From Candidatus Omnitrophota bacterium (GTDB lineage Bacteria > Omnitrophota > Gorgyraeia > Gygaellales > Profunditerraquicolaceae), in contig JALNZI010000013.1 of assembly GCA_023229385.1 (NCBI GenBank), forward strand, positions 1 to 31,037: a DNA stretch of 31,037 nucleotides, given 5' to 3'. The number at the start of each line of letters is the position of its first letter. The first letter of the stretch is position 1. Both the position numbers and the translations under genes were made by a program. The notes under the pieces were generated by a model. That model saw nothing but the letters and a program-made list of their open reading frames with translations. It was not told the DNA's origin and did not search any database. Below are positions 14,020 through 23,900 of the stretch, one piece after another.

Positions 14020-14579
14020 TAAAAAGGCTGCGAATTACAAACATAATTTTACTCCCTGCGCTGGTAATAATATTGCAAGCCAAACCGCTATCCGCTGGAT
14101 TTTTCATACTTCCTGAACCGCAATTATTTCAATCACAATTTCAATATGCCAATACTCAATTATGGGAATACCTAAGGCTGGGCCTAACCTATCTTGAAAG
14201 CCCTGAGCCATATTCTCCGCCGGAAGCTGTAGCGCCTACCTATGTTCATCCTGATTCACGGGGTTTCGGAACATACGGTTTAAGCCCGGAAGCTTATGAA
14301 GATGTTCAAAGGTTCTACGTTTCTTTTAAAGATTACAATTGGCAGGATATTTTAAGCTCTCCGCAATTATATGAATTAGCCAACCAGGCGTTTGCGGATT
14401 TATTACTTCAAAACCTTCAAGATTATATTCCGCAAGGCGCGACCCAAGAACAGGTATTTGACATTATACATAAAGCGTGGAATCTCGGTTTAACCGGATT
14501 TAAAAGCGGCAAGGAGACTGTTGCCTCAAGGATTAAAAGGGCCGAAGAGTTTAAGGTAGCCTGGAGAGAAAATCGCTAG
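14016..14579 (+). CDS. Secreted protein of unknown function under riboswitch control
   Basis: A 187-residue protein. Residues 1-26 form a signal peptide (basic start MLKRLR, hydrophobic core, PLSA then GFF). The mature part is soluble and helical. It contains YVHPDSRGFGTYGLSPEAYEDVQ, which resembles the glycine-rich active-site-loop segment (G-x-YGLxQ-type) of lysozyme-like lytic transglycosylases, but no catalytic glutamate is certain, so I do not assign that activity. The frame extends upstream to 13914, but that start lies within the aptamer; the ATG at 14016 has a GAGG site 5 nt away and directly yields the signal peptide. The gene is alone on the plus strand, between two divergent/convergent minus-strand genes, and converges on the antiporter 14 nt after its stop. 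Regulation by cyclic-di-GMP suggests a surface, motility or biofilm role. Confidence 0.85.
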   Translation: MLKRLRITNIILLPALVIILQAKPLSAGFFILPEPQLFQSQFQYANTQLWEYLRLGLTYLESPEPYSPPEAVAPTYVHPDSRGFGTYGLSPEAYEDVQRFYVSFKDYNWQDILSSPQLYELANQAFADLLLQNLQDYIPQGATQEQVFDIIHKAWNLGLTGFKSGKETVASRIKRAEEFKVAWRENR

Positions 14580-14593
14580 ATACAATAACCATC

Positions 14594-16057
14594 TTATGTT
14601 TTATTAAGATGTCCGATTGTTTTTTGAAAAAGAGATAAATCTTCCCTGTTTGAGAGCACCAATAAAACATCCCCGCCTTCTACAACCGTGGACCCGGATG
14701 GAATAACAAATTTATCCGACCGGGAAATAAGCACAATCAGGCATTTCTCAGGCACGCCCAGGTCGCTAATCTTTTTTCCGACGGCTTCTGAATCATACGG
14801 CACAAGAACATCGGTTAATTCCGCGTCCATGCCTTCTGTCTTTTCAAATTCAATGGGGTAACTTGCCCTATTAACCCAGGGAGCATCCAACTTCAACATT
14901 TTGGAGATAACCGGAATAGATGTCCCCTGGATAAGAACCGAGGAGATAACAATAAAGAAAACAATATTAAAGATTGTATCCGCCTGCGGGATACCCGCCA
15001 TAAAAGGAAAGGTCGCCAGGATAATCGGAACCGATCCTCTTAACCCTACCCAGGCAACCATGGTTTTTTTGCGCAAACTTATTTTAAACGGCAACAGGCA
15101 GAGAAATACGCTGATAGGCCGGGCAACCACCATAAGCAAAAGCGTAAGCAATAATCCCGCCCCGATTAACGGAATAATATGGGAAGGAAAAACCAGCAAC
15201 CCCAATGTTACAAACATAGCGATTTGCATAAGCCAGGCCAGGCCATCGTGGAATCTGATGATCATCTTTTTGTTGGGAAAATCCGCCTGCCCCAGCATCA
15301 AGCCCGCAAGGTATACCGCGAGTATTCCATTGCCTTTTAAAAAAACGGCAATTACGTAGGTTAAAAGAACAAGTGAAATCATAACAACCGGATATAAGCC
15401 TTCATAGTACAATCTCAGGCGGTTAATGAAAAATACGATAAATCTCGCCATGAGATAGCCTACAAGCGCCCCCATAACCATATCCAGAAAAAATCTGGGG
15501 ACAAATGCTGCGATACTCATGTTTTTTACGGTTAGCAGGCTGATAAAACTTACGGTCAAAAAAACAGCCATCGGATCGTTACTCCCGGATTCAAACTCAA
15601 GTAACGGCTTTAAAGGTTGTTTCAGGCTTATTCGTTTAGACCTTAAAATACTGAATACCGCGGCTGCATCGGTTGAGGAAACTATTGAACCAAGAAGCAT
15701 TCCTTCCAGAAAAGAAAATTTTAAGATATAAATGGCAAAAAAACCCGTTATGGCTGCGGTAAGTAAAACTCCTACCGTAGACAGGATAACTCCCTGCCAA
15801 ACTACTGTTTTAGTCTCTTTCCAGTTGGTATCAATACCTCCGGAAAAAATGATAAAAATAAGGGCAACGACTCCTATAGACTTTGCCAATTGCGCATTGT
15901 CAAAATAAAGTTTGCCTATACCTTCGGAACCGGCGAGCATCCCGATTGTCAAAAAAAGCAGCAATACAGGAATAGCCAGCCTGTCGGAAAGCTTGCTGGA
16001 AACAACGCTCACAAACATTAATACTGCAACCCATAATAAAATAGTTTCAATTGGCAT
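14594..16057 (-). CDS. NhaP2/CvrA-type K+(Na+)/H+ antiporter with TrkA-C domain
   Basis: A 487-residue CPA1 exchanger with about 12 membrane helices followed by a cytoplasmic RCK/TrkA-C domain (about residues 400-487, DVLVPYDSEAVGKKISDLGVPEKC). Motifs shared with E. coli CvrA are GSIVSSTDAAAVFS (123-136), FESGSNDPMAVFLT with the transport-site Asn-Asp pair (160-161), GNGILAVYLAGLMLG and WVGLRGSVPIILATFPFMAG. The protein is shorter than CvrA (578) because the C-terminal extra domain is missing. The frame reaches a TTG at 16090, but the ATG at 16057 aligns with the family N-terminus. It is monocistronic with its own promoter at 16126-16154. The role is likely potassium or pH homeostasis. Confidence 0.93.
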   Translation of the reverse strand: MPIETILLWVAVLMFVSVVSSKLSDRLAIPVLLLFLTIGMLAGSEGIGKLYFDNAQLAKSIGVVALIFIIFSGGIDTNWKETKTVVWQGVILSTVGVLLTAAITGFFAIYILKFSFLEGMLLGSIVSSTDAAAVFSILRSKRISLKQPLKPLLEFESGSNDPMAVFLTVSFISLLTVKNMSIAAFVPRFFLDMVMGALVGYLMARFIVFFINRLRLYYEGLYPVVMISLVLLTYVIAVFLKGNGILAVYLAGLMLGQADFPNKKMIIRFHDGLAWLMQIAMFVTLGLLVFPSHIIPLIGAGLLLTLLLMVVARPISVFLCLLPFKISLRKKTMVAWVGLRGSVPIILATFPFMAGIPQADTIFNIVFFIVISSVLIQGTSIPVISKMLKLDAPWVNRASYPIEFEKTEGMDAELTDVLVPYDSEAVGKKISDLGVPEKCLIVLISRSDKFVIPSGSTVVEGGDVLLVLSNREDLSLFQKTIGHLNKT

Positions 16058-16125
16058 CGTAAGATAACCCCAAAATAAAGAAATGCGCAAAATCAGGCAA
16101 TACTCGACGACAAAACTACAAAAAT

Positions 16126-16154
16126 ATTGTACTATATTTTAGGGGCTGTTTCAA
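16126..16154 (-). promoter_or_regulatory. Promoter of the antiporter gene
   Basis: Minus strand: TTGAAA (16149-16154), exactly 17 nt, TACAAT (16126-16131); each box is one mismatch from consensus. It lies 69 nt upstream of the ATG at 16057 and downstream of the TetR stop. Confidence 0.65.
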
Positions 16155-16184
16155 GCATTACAAAAACAGAAAATAAAACTATTC

Positions 16185-16823
16185 TTAGGCAGGTTCAATT
16201 AATCCTTTTTTACATCCTATCCCATTTAAGAATATGCCAAGGATGAAACGGGACATTTCTTTTGAATCCTTCGGTTCCCGCAATTCTTTCCGGAGCCAGC
16301 CAATAATCACTGATGTGAAAATAGAACGGAATATATCGATAATCTGGGCAGGATAAAGATCGCCTCTAATCAAACCTTGTTGTTGCGCCTTTTTAACCAG
16401 GCTGGAAACGCATTCAGAATATTCACGGAATACCGAAGATTTTGAGATTCTAAAACCTATAGCAAACCTTAACCCATTGTTCTCGGAAACAAATATTTTA
16501 AAGAAATCCTGGTTTACTTTAAAAAATCCCAGTTCTTCCTCAAGAAAAATCTCAAGTTTTGCTTCAGCTTCTTTAACCCGGGAGGTCTTTTCTTTGATCC
16601 CGGCCAGGAGATCTTTCATTTTCTCTTCAAGAAGCGAACAATAAAGAACGCCTTTGTCCCTGAAATACAAATATACCGTACCGGTAGCGTACTGCGCCTT
16701 CTTAGCGATATCCTGGATTGTTGCCTTGTCATAACCCTTTAAAGCAAATATATGCTCGGCAGCCTTAAGGATATCGGCTTTGCGCAATAATCTATCCCTG
16801 TCTTTCCTGTTTAAAGCAGCCAT
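16185..16823 (-). CDS. TetR-family transcriptional regulator 1 (last gene of the RND operon)
   Basis: A 212-residue regulator. The N-terminal helix-turn-helix, residues about 10-60, reads ADILKAAEHIFALKGYDKAT and IQDIAKKAQYATGTVYLYF, a canonical TetR DNA-binding domain; the rest is an all-helical ligand/dimer domain rich in aromatic residues (FFKVNQDFFKIFVSENN). It is paralogous to the TetR at 26226-26840: the first 75 residues are mostly identical and the recognition helices differ at only a few positions, so the two may see the same operator. It starts 13 nt after the glycosyltransferase stop, so it is the eighth gene of the operon and probably a feedback regulator. No operator lies directly upstream. 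Confidence 0.92.
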   Translation of the reverse strand: MAALNRKDRDRLLRKADILKAAEHIFALKGYDKATIQDIAKKAQYATGTVYLYFRDKGVLYCSLLEEKMKDLLAGIKEKTSRVKEAEAKLEIFLEEELGFFKVNQDFFKIFVSENNGLRFAIGFRISKSSVFREYSECVSSLVKKAQQQGLIRGDLYPAQIIDIFRSIFTSVIIGWLRKELREPKDSKEMSRFILGIFLNGIGCKKGLIEPA

Positions 16824-16836
16824 TTCTGTTCCCCGT

Positions 16837-17598
16837 TTATTTCCCGGAATTTTTCATTTCCCAGTATTTCGCATAAGTCATTAGCTGGTATTGGGCCGAG
16901 GCAAGAGCCATCATCAATCCGATGAATCCCTCCCGATACCCTTTTTTAACAAAATAAAATTTGAAAAAACGCGAGACCATTTTAAACACGCAGATCTTAA
17001 AGTTCATCTTACGCTTGTCCCTCATCCACTTTTTAGCCTCAAAATCGGTTTGATGGTTTAACTTGCTGAACAGGTTCTGAAAGTCCCTGTAAGCATGGTG
17101 GATAATATCGGATTTCAGGGTAAAAGTTTTACCTTCAAGAAAAGCCCGGGGATGATACTCCGCTTCATCTTCATATTTGAATTTTGCCTTTGCAAACATT
17201 TTTAATTTGGCATTCGGATACCAGCCTCCGTACCTGATCCAGTGCTTGCCGATAAAATTACGATGGGGGATATTATAACCGGGATAGGCAGGCCCGGCCT
17301 TAAAGATTGCAGCAATCTCTTCTTTTAATTCCGGGGTTAGACGCTCGTCAGAATCAAGGCTGAGAATATAATCATATTTAGCCAGGGAATATGCGTAATT
17401 GCGATGCGCACCCTCCTTAATCCACTTTTTAATATATATTCTATCGGTAAATTCTTTAACTATTTCAAGAGTCTTATCGGTACTCAGATCATCAACAACA
17501 ACAATCTCTCCTGCCCAGCCATGAACACTCTTAAGACAATCCCTGATGATCTCTTGCGAATTCCTGGTCAAGACCACTACTGAAAGCTCGGTTTTCAT
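16837..17598 (-). CDS. WaaE/LgtF-like family 2 glycosyltransferase
   Basis: A 253-residue GT-A enzyme of the group that adds sugars to lipid-linked or lipopolysaccharide core glycans. It has LSVVVLTRNSQEIIRDCLKS (5-24), EIVVVDDLSTDKT (31-43), EGAHRNYA, the DSDE metal site (82-85) and the group-specific RYGGWYPNAKLKMF and AEYHPRAF. The C-terminal third is basic and amphipathic (KICVFKMVSRFFKFYFVKKGYREG), suited to binding the inner face of the membrane. The frame continues upstream to an ATG at 17637 that overlaps the patatin gene, but the AAGGAG site 6-7 nt before the ATG at 17598 decides the start. It lies between the patatin lipoprotein and TetR 1. Confidence 0.9.
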   Translation of the reverse strand: MKTELSVVVLTRNSQEIIRDCLKSVHGWAGEIVVVDDLSTDKTLEIVKEFTDRIYIKKWIKEGAHRNYAYSLAKYDYILSLDSDERLTPELKEEIAAIFKAGPAYPGYNIPHRNFIGKHWIRYGGWYPNAKLKMFAKAKFKYEDEAEYHPRAFLEGKTFTLKSDIIHHAYRDFQNLFSKLNHQTDFEAKKWMRDKRKMNFKICVFKMVSRFFKFYFVKKGYREGFIGLMMALASAQYQLMTYAKYWEMKNSGK

Positions 17599-17626
17599 CT
17601 TGCTCTCCTTAGAATAATTTGCATTG

Positions 17627-18865
17627 TTAATTTTCATCTATCCCGGGAGGAGTTTTCTTCCAGCCATAACCTGCTTGAGCTTCTTTAAAACCCAGGTCAA
17701 AAAGTTCCCGCATTTCAACCGGGTCAAAAAGCTCTTTTGCATTCGATATATGAGTTACCGGGATATAAGCAAGGTTAAAATCACCTTTACTGTCTTTAGT
17801 AAATACATATAACTGATAGAGATCGCCAATACTCTGGGCATTCGTCATCGCATCAACCGTGCGCTCGGCAATCGCAAAAAGTTTATCCGGGATCTCCTTA
17901 TAGAAAGGATCGACGTAACCGTTTCTTATCACGTAGATTTCATATTTAATCCTAGAGAGATCAACCCCTTTTTCTTTAAGGGCTTTATCAAAACCCTGCA
18001 GGACATCATAAATGAAGAATACCTGCCTGCTTATGCCGCCGTCAACGTGCATCTCGTCATAATGTTTATTATTAACATCTGCTTTCAGGTAAACCGGAGG
18101 AAAAGCAATCGGAATAGATGCCGATGCCAATATGATTTTGCGGAACAACTCTAAAGCCTTATCAGTGCCAGCGGAAGCAATCTTGCCCATATCCCAGATA
18201 ACCAACCTTCCGGCGTCAAGATTAGTCGTCCCCACGTAAAGCCTGCGGCCCTTATTATGTTCAATAGCCACCTCTTTTAACAATTCTGCGTCAATATAAC
18301 GCCCGATAAGGCGTTCTAACGGCCAGGCGCTTGCGATTGAAATGCTGAATGGAATTCTTAACCGCGGGGAGCGTATTCGCACAATATCTTTTGTGGAATA
18401 ATTTGTGTAGAATTCTTTTAATTTATCGTCATATTTGCTTCCCAGAAAGGCAAACGGAGCAATTATCGCCCCGGTACTTATCCCGGTAACCGCCTTAAAA
18501 ACCGGCCGCGTCCCGGACTCTGACCAGCCATTAAGCAGCCCAGCTCCATAAGCGCCGTTGGCAGCGCCTCCTGAAATAGCAAGCATAGAATAAATACGGT
18601 TTGACTTAAAATTAAGGAAAGAATGGCCATCTTTCTCTTCTTGCTCCAAGAGTTCCAGAAAATCCCTCTTAAAGGAATCACTTGGCATCCCGCTGAATGC
18701 CCTTATATCCTGCATGCCGGAAATCCGGGCGCTGCTCAATAACCCTTCCGGAACGGCCTGGCGCAGGCTTGCGCAGCCGGAGGCAAAAAAAACAAAAACA
18801 ACGATGGCCGGCAGTAAATGATAGCATTTATTTTCTACCTGTGCCCGCAATAAAAAACTTCTCAT
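17627..18865 (-). CDS. Patatin-like phospholipase lipoprotein
   Basis: A 412-residue putative lipid acyl hydrolase. Residues 14-31 form a signal with lipobox A-S-G-C (Cys31), so it should be exported and lipidated. The patatin domain starts with the oxyanion-hole segment SGGAANGAYGAGLLNG (98-113), then the nucleophile elbow GISTG with Ser130, and the D-G-G of the catalytic aspartate (VDGGISRQ, about residue 275). Ser-Asp dyad and order agree with patatin family hydrolases. Most bacterial patatins are cytoplasmic or type V secreted; a lipoprotein form is less common. It starts 32 nt after the radical SAM gene. Its substrate is probably a membrane phospholipid or glycolipid, which fits the glycosyltransferase and pump in the same operon. 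Confidence 0.88.
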   Translation of the reverse strand: MRSFLLRAQVENKCYHLLPAIVVFVFFASGCASLRQAVPEGLLSSARISGMQDIRAFSGMPSDSFKRDFLELLEQEEKDGHSFLNFKSNRIYSMLAISGGAANGAYGAGLLNGWSESGTRPVFKAVTGISTGAIIAPFAFLGSKYDDKLKEFYTNYSTKDIVRIRSPRLRIPFSISIASAWPLERLIGRYIDAELLKEVAIEHNKGRRLYVGTTNLDAGRLVIWDMGKIASAGTDKALELFRKIILASASIPIAFPPVYLKADVNNKHYDEMHVDGGISRQVFFIYDVLQGFDKALKEKGVDLSRIKYEIYVIRNGYVDPFYKEIPDKLFAIAERTVDAMTNAQSIGDLYQLYVFTKDSKGDFNLAYIPVTHISNAKELFDPVEMRELFDLGFKEAQAGYGWKKTPPGIDEN

Positions 18866-18897
18866 AAGGCTACCTTTCCCTATGTAATTACTTCTTC

Positions 18898-20340
18898 CTA
18901 TCTATTGCTTATAAACGTTCTTTTCAGGGAATCTCCGAGCCTGCCGCGGCGGTTTTCCCTGGCGATCACACTTAGGAAAACGCGCGGCAATACGGACAAG
19001 AAAAAAAGTATCTCTTTAAAGGTTAAAAACTTTACTACAAAAATATTCTTCCAGAGTATTTTGACATATCTTGAAGGAGTATAGAAAGAAAATTTTATCC
19101 GCCTGCCTATTTTCTTTAAAGCGGCGTGGCTATATTTATCAGAATACAGCTCTCCCCTGTCTGTAACATGATAACCGGGGGTTGTTTCCGCCAGCTCTCT
19201 TAAAGCGGAGAACTTCTCAATCCTTAGCTTATTACAGGCAATGGAATCAACTCCGATCTCCTTGGCAAATTGCCCGATATAAAGCATTTCTTTTTCCGTC
19301 TCGCCGATATTGCCGTAAATAAAATAACCATTATAAAAAATAGGGTATTTTTTCAGGACCTTAAAATATTTCCGGATCGTCTCCTGGTTAAACCCCTTGT
19401 TCAGCTGCTTGAGTATCCAGTTATGCGGGGATTCGATACCGATCAAAAGAGCCTTAAATCCGGCCTTGACCATTTTTTCAAGCAACTGGGGGTATTTAGC
19501 GATATCTATACGCGCCTGGGCCATAAAACGTTTCTTAAGTTTCCTGGCAATAATCAAATCACAGATCTCCTCTGCCCTCCTGGGATCGGCAAAAAAATCA
19601 TCGTCGCTAAGGATGATCACTCCCGCTTTTAAACTTTGTATTTCATCCACCACTGAATTAACGCTCCGGGCGGAATAATTCCTTTTCTGGCCGAGAGGAT
19701 TTAAACTGAAGGTGCAGAATTTACAATTAAAAGGGCAGCCCCGCGCGCTTAACACAGAATCAAAGCTGATATCAGCTACTTTTATCCCATTTAAAGCAAA
19801 GGAATATTCGGTGCGCCGCATAGAGCGGTCAGGAGAACCCAGCATATCTACTGCGGGAAGCGGACGGTTAGGATTATGCCTGATTGAGCCGTTTTCCCGG
19901 TAAGAAATACCCAGGATACCATTGAGCGGTTCGCCTTTTAAGATCTCTTGAATTGTTTCTTCACCCTCACCCCTGACAATAATCTTAATTGTTGGGCAGG
20001 CCTTAAAAAATTCTTCTACCTTTTCAGTAGCTTTATAACCGCCGACAACCAGTGTTATATTCTCCGGCACACGGTTGAGCATTTGGCAGATTTCTTCAAG
20101 CTGGCGGTCCCAGCCGATACTTACGCATAAAATATCTACCTGGCTGGATATAAAAGCAATGAGTTTTTTCGGATCAGAGAATTCCGGCTCGTGCCTTAAA
20201 TCCATCAGAGTGATTTTATTGACCAGGCCTTTGGCGCTGGTAGCCACATATTCGAGGCCCGTAGGAGGAAAGAGCATCATGGTACTGTTAGCGCTGCTTT
20301 CAATATAGGGATTCAGAAATAAAGCGTGGTTATATTTCAT
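18898..20340 (-). CDS. B12-binding-domain-type radical SAM protein
   Basis: A 480-residue protein. Residues 1-150 resemble the cobalamin-binding Rossmann domain of the large B12-radical SAM group (FPPTGLEYVATSAKG, LCVSIGWDRQ, VVGGYKATEKVEEF, VRGEGEETIQEIL), but the DxHxxG cobalamin ligand is not present, so B12 binding is uncertain. The radical SAM core starts with SARGCPFNCKFC: CxxxCxxC at Cys202, 206, 209 for the 4Fe-4S cluster, and continues with ILSDDDFF and GIESPHNWILKQLNKG. The C-terminus (about 410-480) is basic and hydrophobic, as in membrane-lipid-modifying members. A longer frame starts at a TTG (20382); the ATG at 20340 fits the family. It follows HD-GYP in the operon. Substrate is unknown; lipid, hopanoid and natural-product modification are all known for relatives. 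Confidence 0.87.
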   Translation of the reverse strand: MKYNHALFLNPYIESSANSTMMLFPPTGLEYVATSAKGLVNKITLMDLRHEPEFSDPKKLIAFISSQVDILCVSIGWDRQLEEICQMLNRVPENITLVVGGYKATEKVEEFFKACPTIKIIVRGEGEETIQEILKGEPLNGILGISYRENGSIRHNPNRPLPAVDMLGSPDRSMRRTEYSFALNGIKVADISFDSVLSARGCPFNCKFCTFSLNPLGQKRNYSARSVNSVVDEIQSLKAGVIILSDDDFFADPRRAEEICDLIIARKLKKRFMAQARIDIAKYPQLLEKMVKAGFKALLIGIESPHNWILKQLNKGFNQETIRKYFKVLKKYPIFYNGYFIYGNIGETEKEMLYIGQFAKEIGVDSIACNKLRIEKFSALRELAETTPGYHVTDRGELYSDKYSHAALKKIGRRIKFSFYTPSRYVKILWKNIFVVKFLTFKEILFFLSVLPRVFLSVIARENRRGRLGDSLKRTFISNR

Positions 20341-20385
20341 AGGGAGGCTTTCCTTGAAGCCTGGAATGGCAAGATGTCTCAAGCA

Positions 20386-20946
20386 TTAGAATTCTCGTTT
20401 TTCAATAAGCGACAGGCTCACTGCGACGACTTGAGGATCATATAGTGTACCACAGTTTTGCTTAATTTCCCTAAAAGCTTTGTTCATGCTTAATGCCGGC
20501 CGATAGACCTGCGGAGAAACCATGGTATCAATCACATCGGCAACCGTAATTATCCGGGAAACGGGATTAATATCCTTTGCTTTTGACCCAAAAGGATACC
20601 CCGACCCATCCAGCCTTTCATGGTGCTGCAAGGCAACCTCCGCGGCAATCAAATCTGACCTTAAAAATTTTAGCAGGCGATACCCTAATTCCGGATGCCG
20701 CCTTATTAAAACCCGCTCATGTTCATTAAACTTACCCGGTTTATTCACGACCTCCGGAGATAATTGGGTTTTGCCGATATCATGGACAATCGCGGCGAAA
20801 CGGATATGCTCAAGCCCTGCCTGGCAGTATTTCATTTTCTCGCCGATAGCGCAGGCGAATTTAGCAACCCGCCTTCCATGCTCGAGTACCGGTTTATTTT
20901 TATTCAGCAATTTGGTGATCAAAAACAATAGCCTTAGATCTTCCAT
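20386..20946 (-). CDS. Stand-alone HD-GYP domain protein (putative cyclic-di-GMP phosphodiesterase)
   Basis: A 186-residue protein made of one HD-GYP domain with no receiver or sensor domain. Residues visible: His23, the HD pair HDIGK (55-59), NKPGKFNEHE, His84, and the full GYP signature HHERLDGSGYP (108-118) followed by RIITVADVIDTM. All of the metal-binding and signature residues are present, so activity against cyclic-di-GMP (or possibly cGAMP) is plausible. The start is 5 nt after the RND stop codon, with the radical SAM gene following. A cyclic-di-GMP riboswitch occurs 6.5 kb away in the same window. HD-GYP in an efflux operon is unusual and suggests local second-messenger control, but this is inference. 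Confidence 0.9.
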   Translation of the reverse strand: MEDLRLLFLITKLLNKNKPVLEHGRRVAKFACAIGEKMKYCQAGLEHIRFAAIVHDIGKTQLSPEVVNKPGKFNEHERVLIRRHPELGYRLLKFLRSDLIAAEVALQHHERLDGSGYPFGSKAKDINPVSRIITVADVIDTMVSPQVYRPALSMNKAFREIKQNCGTLYDPQVVAVSLSLIEKREF

Positions 20947-20951
20947 ATTCT

Positions 20952-23900
20952 TTAACGCTTAAAAAGTTTTCTTTCCAGTGGTTCCAGGTACCAGAAAACC
21001 ACCGGGACCAGGATAAATGTAAACAGGATTGAAGCGAGCATCCCGCCGGTCATTACCGCGCCCATAGACTGTTTTGCCTTCATTACCGACCATAGCTGCG
21101 GAACAACCCCCAGGATAATCGCGATAGAAGTCATCATAATTGCCCGGAATTTCTCCGAAGCCCCCAGCCATAGCGCCTCCTTGACCGGAACCCCTTCCTT
21201 CATCTTAATCAATGTATAATCAAGAAGCAGAATCGCGTTATTTACTACCATACCCACAAGCATGACTACGCCCATCAACGAAGCAACGTTAATTGACTGC
21301 CCCAGGAAAAAAAGCCCTAGAATCATTCCGGCAATAGAAGTAAATACAGTGGCCATAACCGCCAAAGGATACGCTACCAACGAATCCATAAGCGCGCACA
21401 AAAGCATAAAGGTAAGAATAATTGCCAGAATAAACGCCTTACCGAGCTCTCCATAGGCTTCACCCATATTTTCCGAGTTTCCCACATAACGATAACCATA
21501 CCCCGGAGGAAATTCTATAGCTTTAAATTTTTTATCCAGGACGCCTGAAACAATCCCGAGCGAACTCTTACCTAAGAATCCATCGAGATGGATAACTCTC
21601 ACCCGATCCCTGCGCCGGATAGTCGGAATAGCTTTATTTGTGGTTAAGGTACCCAATTCATTCAGAGGTATAAGCCCTTTACGTGAAAGTATGGACATCA
21701 CTTTTATATCGTCAAAATCCTGCGCGTAGACGTCATTTAACTCAATATTAATCTTATACTCCTCACCTTTTTCTTTATAGGTATTGGTATCTTCGCCGTA
21801 GACCGATGAGCGGAAAGCTGAACCAACGGAAGAAGCAGTAATGCCATACTCAACCATCTTTTCCTGTAACGGCTTCATGCGGATCTCATTACGCGGATAC
21901 TTATAGGATAAAATTACGCTCTGAAAATATCCGCTCTCCTGCATCAAATTCTTCATCTGCTGTGAAAGCTTGACTATCATATCATAATCAACACCGTATA
22001 AATCTATGGCTACATCGCCCGCCCCTGCCTCGGAGGAAATTCCCCGGTCAAAGCTTGACTCAACATCCGGAATCGCAGCGATAAATTTAGTAAGCTCATC
22101 CATAATCTCCACATCTTGCCTCTTGCGGTCTTTTAACGATATTAAGTCAAAGGTAATCTTGGCATTCTCCACTCCGTTGATCCCGATATTGGTCAGATAC
22201 GATTTTTTCTCCGGGATCTTATCTAAATACCCTTCCACCAACTTGCAGGTTTCCAGTGTCCGCTCTATAGTCGAGCCCTGCGGCAGGACCAAATTAATAG
22301 TAAACTGGTTCTCGTCGTATTTCGGGTTAAAATCACTCTCCAGATACGGAACAAGCATTAGTGAGCCGATAAATACCAGGATCACAGCAGCAATGGCTAT
22401 CTTAGGATACTTAAAGATAAGTTCAAAGATATGTTTGTATTCATTTTTCAAGAATTCCATGCTGTAATCAATGCCTTTGCGTAACCAATGCAGCGGAATA
22501 AATAACTTATCTAAGAAAAGATTGTGCCTGCCAACGCCGGGTTTATTTTCTGTTTTAGGCTTAAGTATCGCCGCGCACATCATCGGCGTCAGGCAAAAGG
22601 AAGCTAATACGGAAAAAAGAGTGGCATAGACCACGGTAAGGCCGAAAGATTTCATAAATATCCCGATAATCCCGCCCATCATTGAAAGCGGCATAAAAAC
22701 AACCAGGTTAGTTCCGGTAGCGGCGATAACCGGCACAATTACTTCTTTAGTGCCGTCAATAGCCGCTTTAACCGGGTCATTAGTCCGCTCAAGATGCACC
22801 AACACGTTCTCGATAATCACGATGGCGTTAGAAATCAACGTTCCCAGCACAGAGGCAATGGCAAGCAGGGTGAGCATATTGATTGAAAATTTAGAAGCCC
22901 ACATCGGGAATAAGGTTGAGACGATGGAGGTCGGGATAATAATACAGGCAATAACCGCGATATCCCACCTGCCCATGAATAAATAAAGTATCGCCGCGGT
23001 AAGCAGGAGCCCGATAAGAATACTCCACATCGTATCATTAGTTTCATTAATAATAAACGTGGTAGTATCCGTAGCAATCTCCAGTTTCATCCCTTCAGGC
23101 AAGATTGCCCTGAACTCATTCATCCGGCGCCTCATTGCCTGGGCAATAGACACGGCATTGCCGTCGGAAGCTTTATTAATAGAGAGCCCGACCACCTCCC
23201 TGCCCTGATAGCGCGCCAGCGAGTCAATCTTTTTGTAGCCGTCTTCTACTACAGCGATATCTTTGAGAAGAAAATCCGAACCGTCGGAAGAAACTAACTT
23301 CATCTGCGCAATCTCATCGATACTTTCAAATTCCCCGGTAAACCTGACCCCCAGGGAATTAAAGCCCTTTTCCAGATCGCCGGCAGGAACGTTTTTGTTC
23401 TTCACCAGCATAGAGCCAATCACTTCCCCGATACTGATATAATGCTGTTTCATCAGCATGGGGTCCAGCCATACGTTAATCTGGCGTTTTTTGCCGCCAT
23501 AAAGATCAACCTTGGCCACCCCGGCAATCGAAGCAAACTTGGTTTTTAAGGTCTTATCGGCATATTCATAGAGGTCCCGGACACTGAGCGTGTCGCTGGA
23601 AAGCACCAGGTCCATTACCGGCACGAGCAGGGGATCAAATTTTTCAACTACCGGTTTTTCTATATCATCAGGAAGGTCATTAAGTATAGCGTCAACTTTA
23701 TCTTTTACTTCTATGGATTTGACATTAACATCGGCTTCAATTAAAAACTCGATAGAAATAAACCCTAAACTATCATAGGCGTAGCTTTTGATTTTCTTGA
23801 TCTCGGATATTTCGGCAATCACGTCTTCGATCTTTTTTACCACCAGGGTTTCCACTTCCAGGGGCGTAGCTCCCGGATAGGTAACCGATACTGTAACAAT

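Noticed and set aside
14590..14611. Inverted repeat CATCTTA/TAAGATG between the convergent genes as a bidirectional terminator
   Set aside because: Only 7 bp, AT-rich, with 8-nt loop and no T-tract on either side; it overlaps the antiporter stop codon.
20341..20382. TTG start at 20382 for the radical SAM gene
   Set aside because: The extra 14 residues have no match to the family N-terminus; the ATG at 20340 gives the expected beginning.
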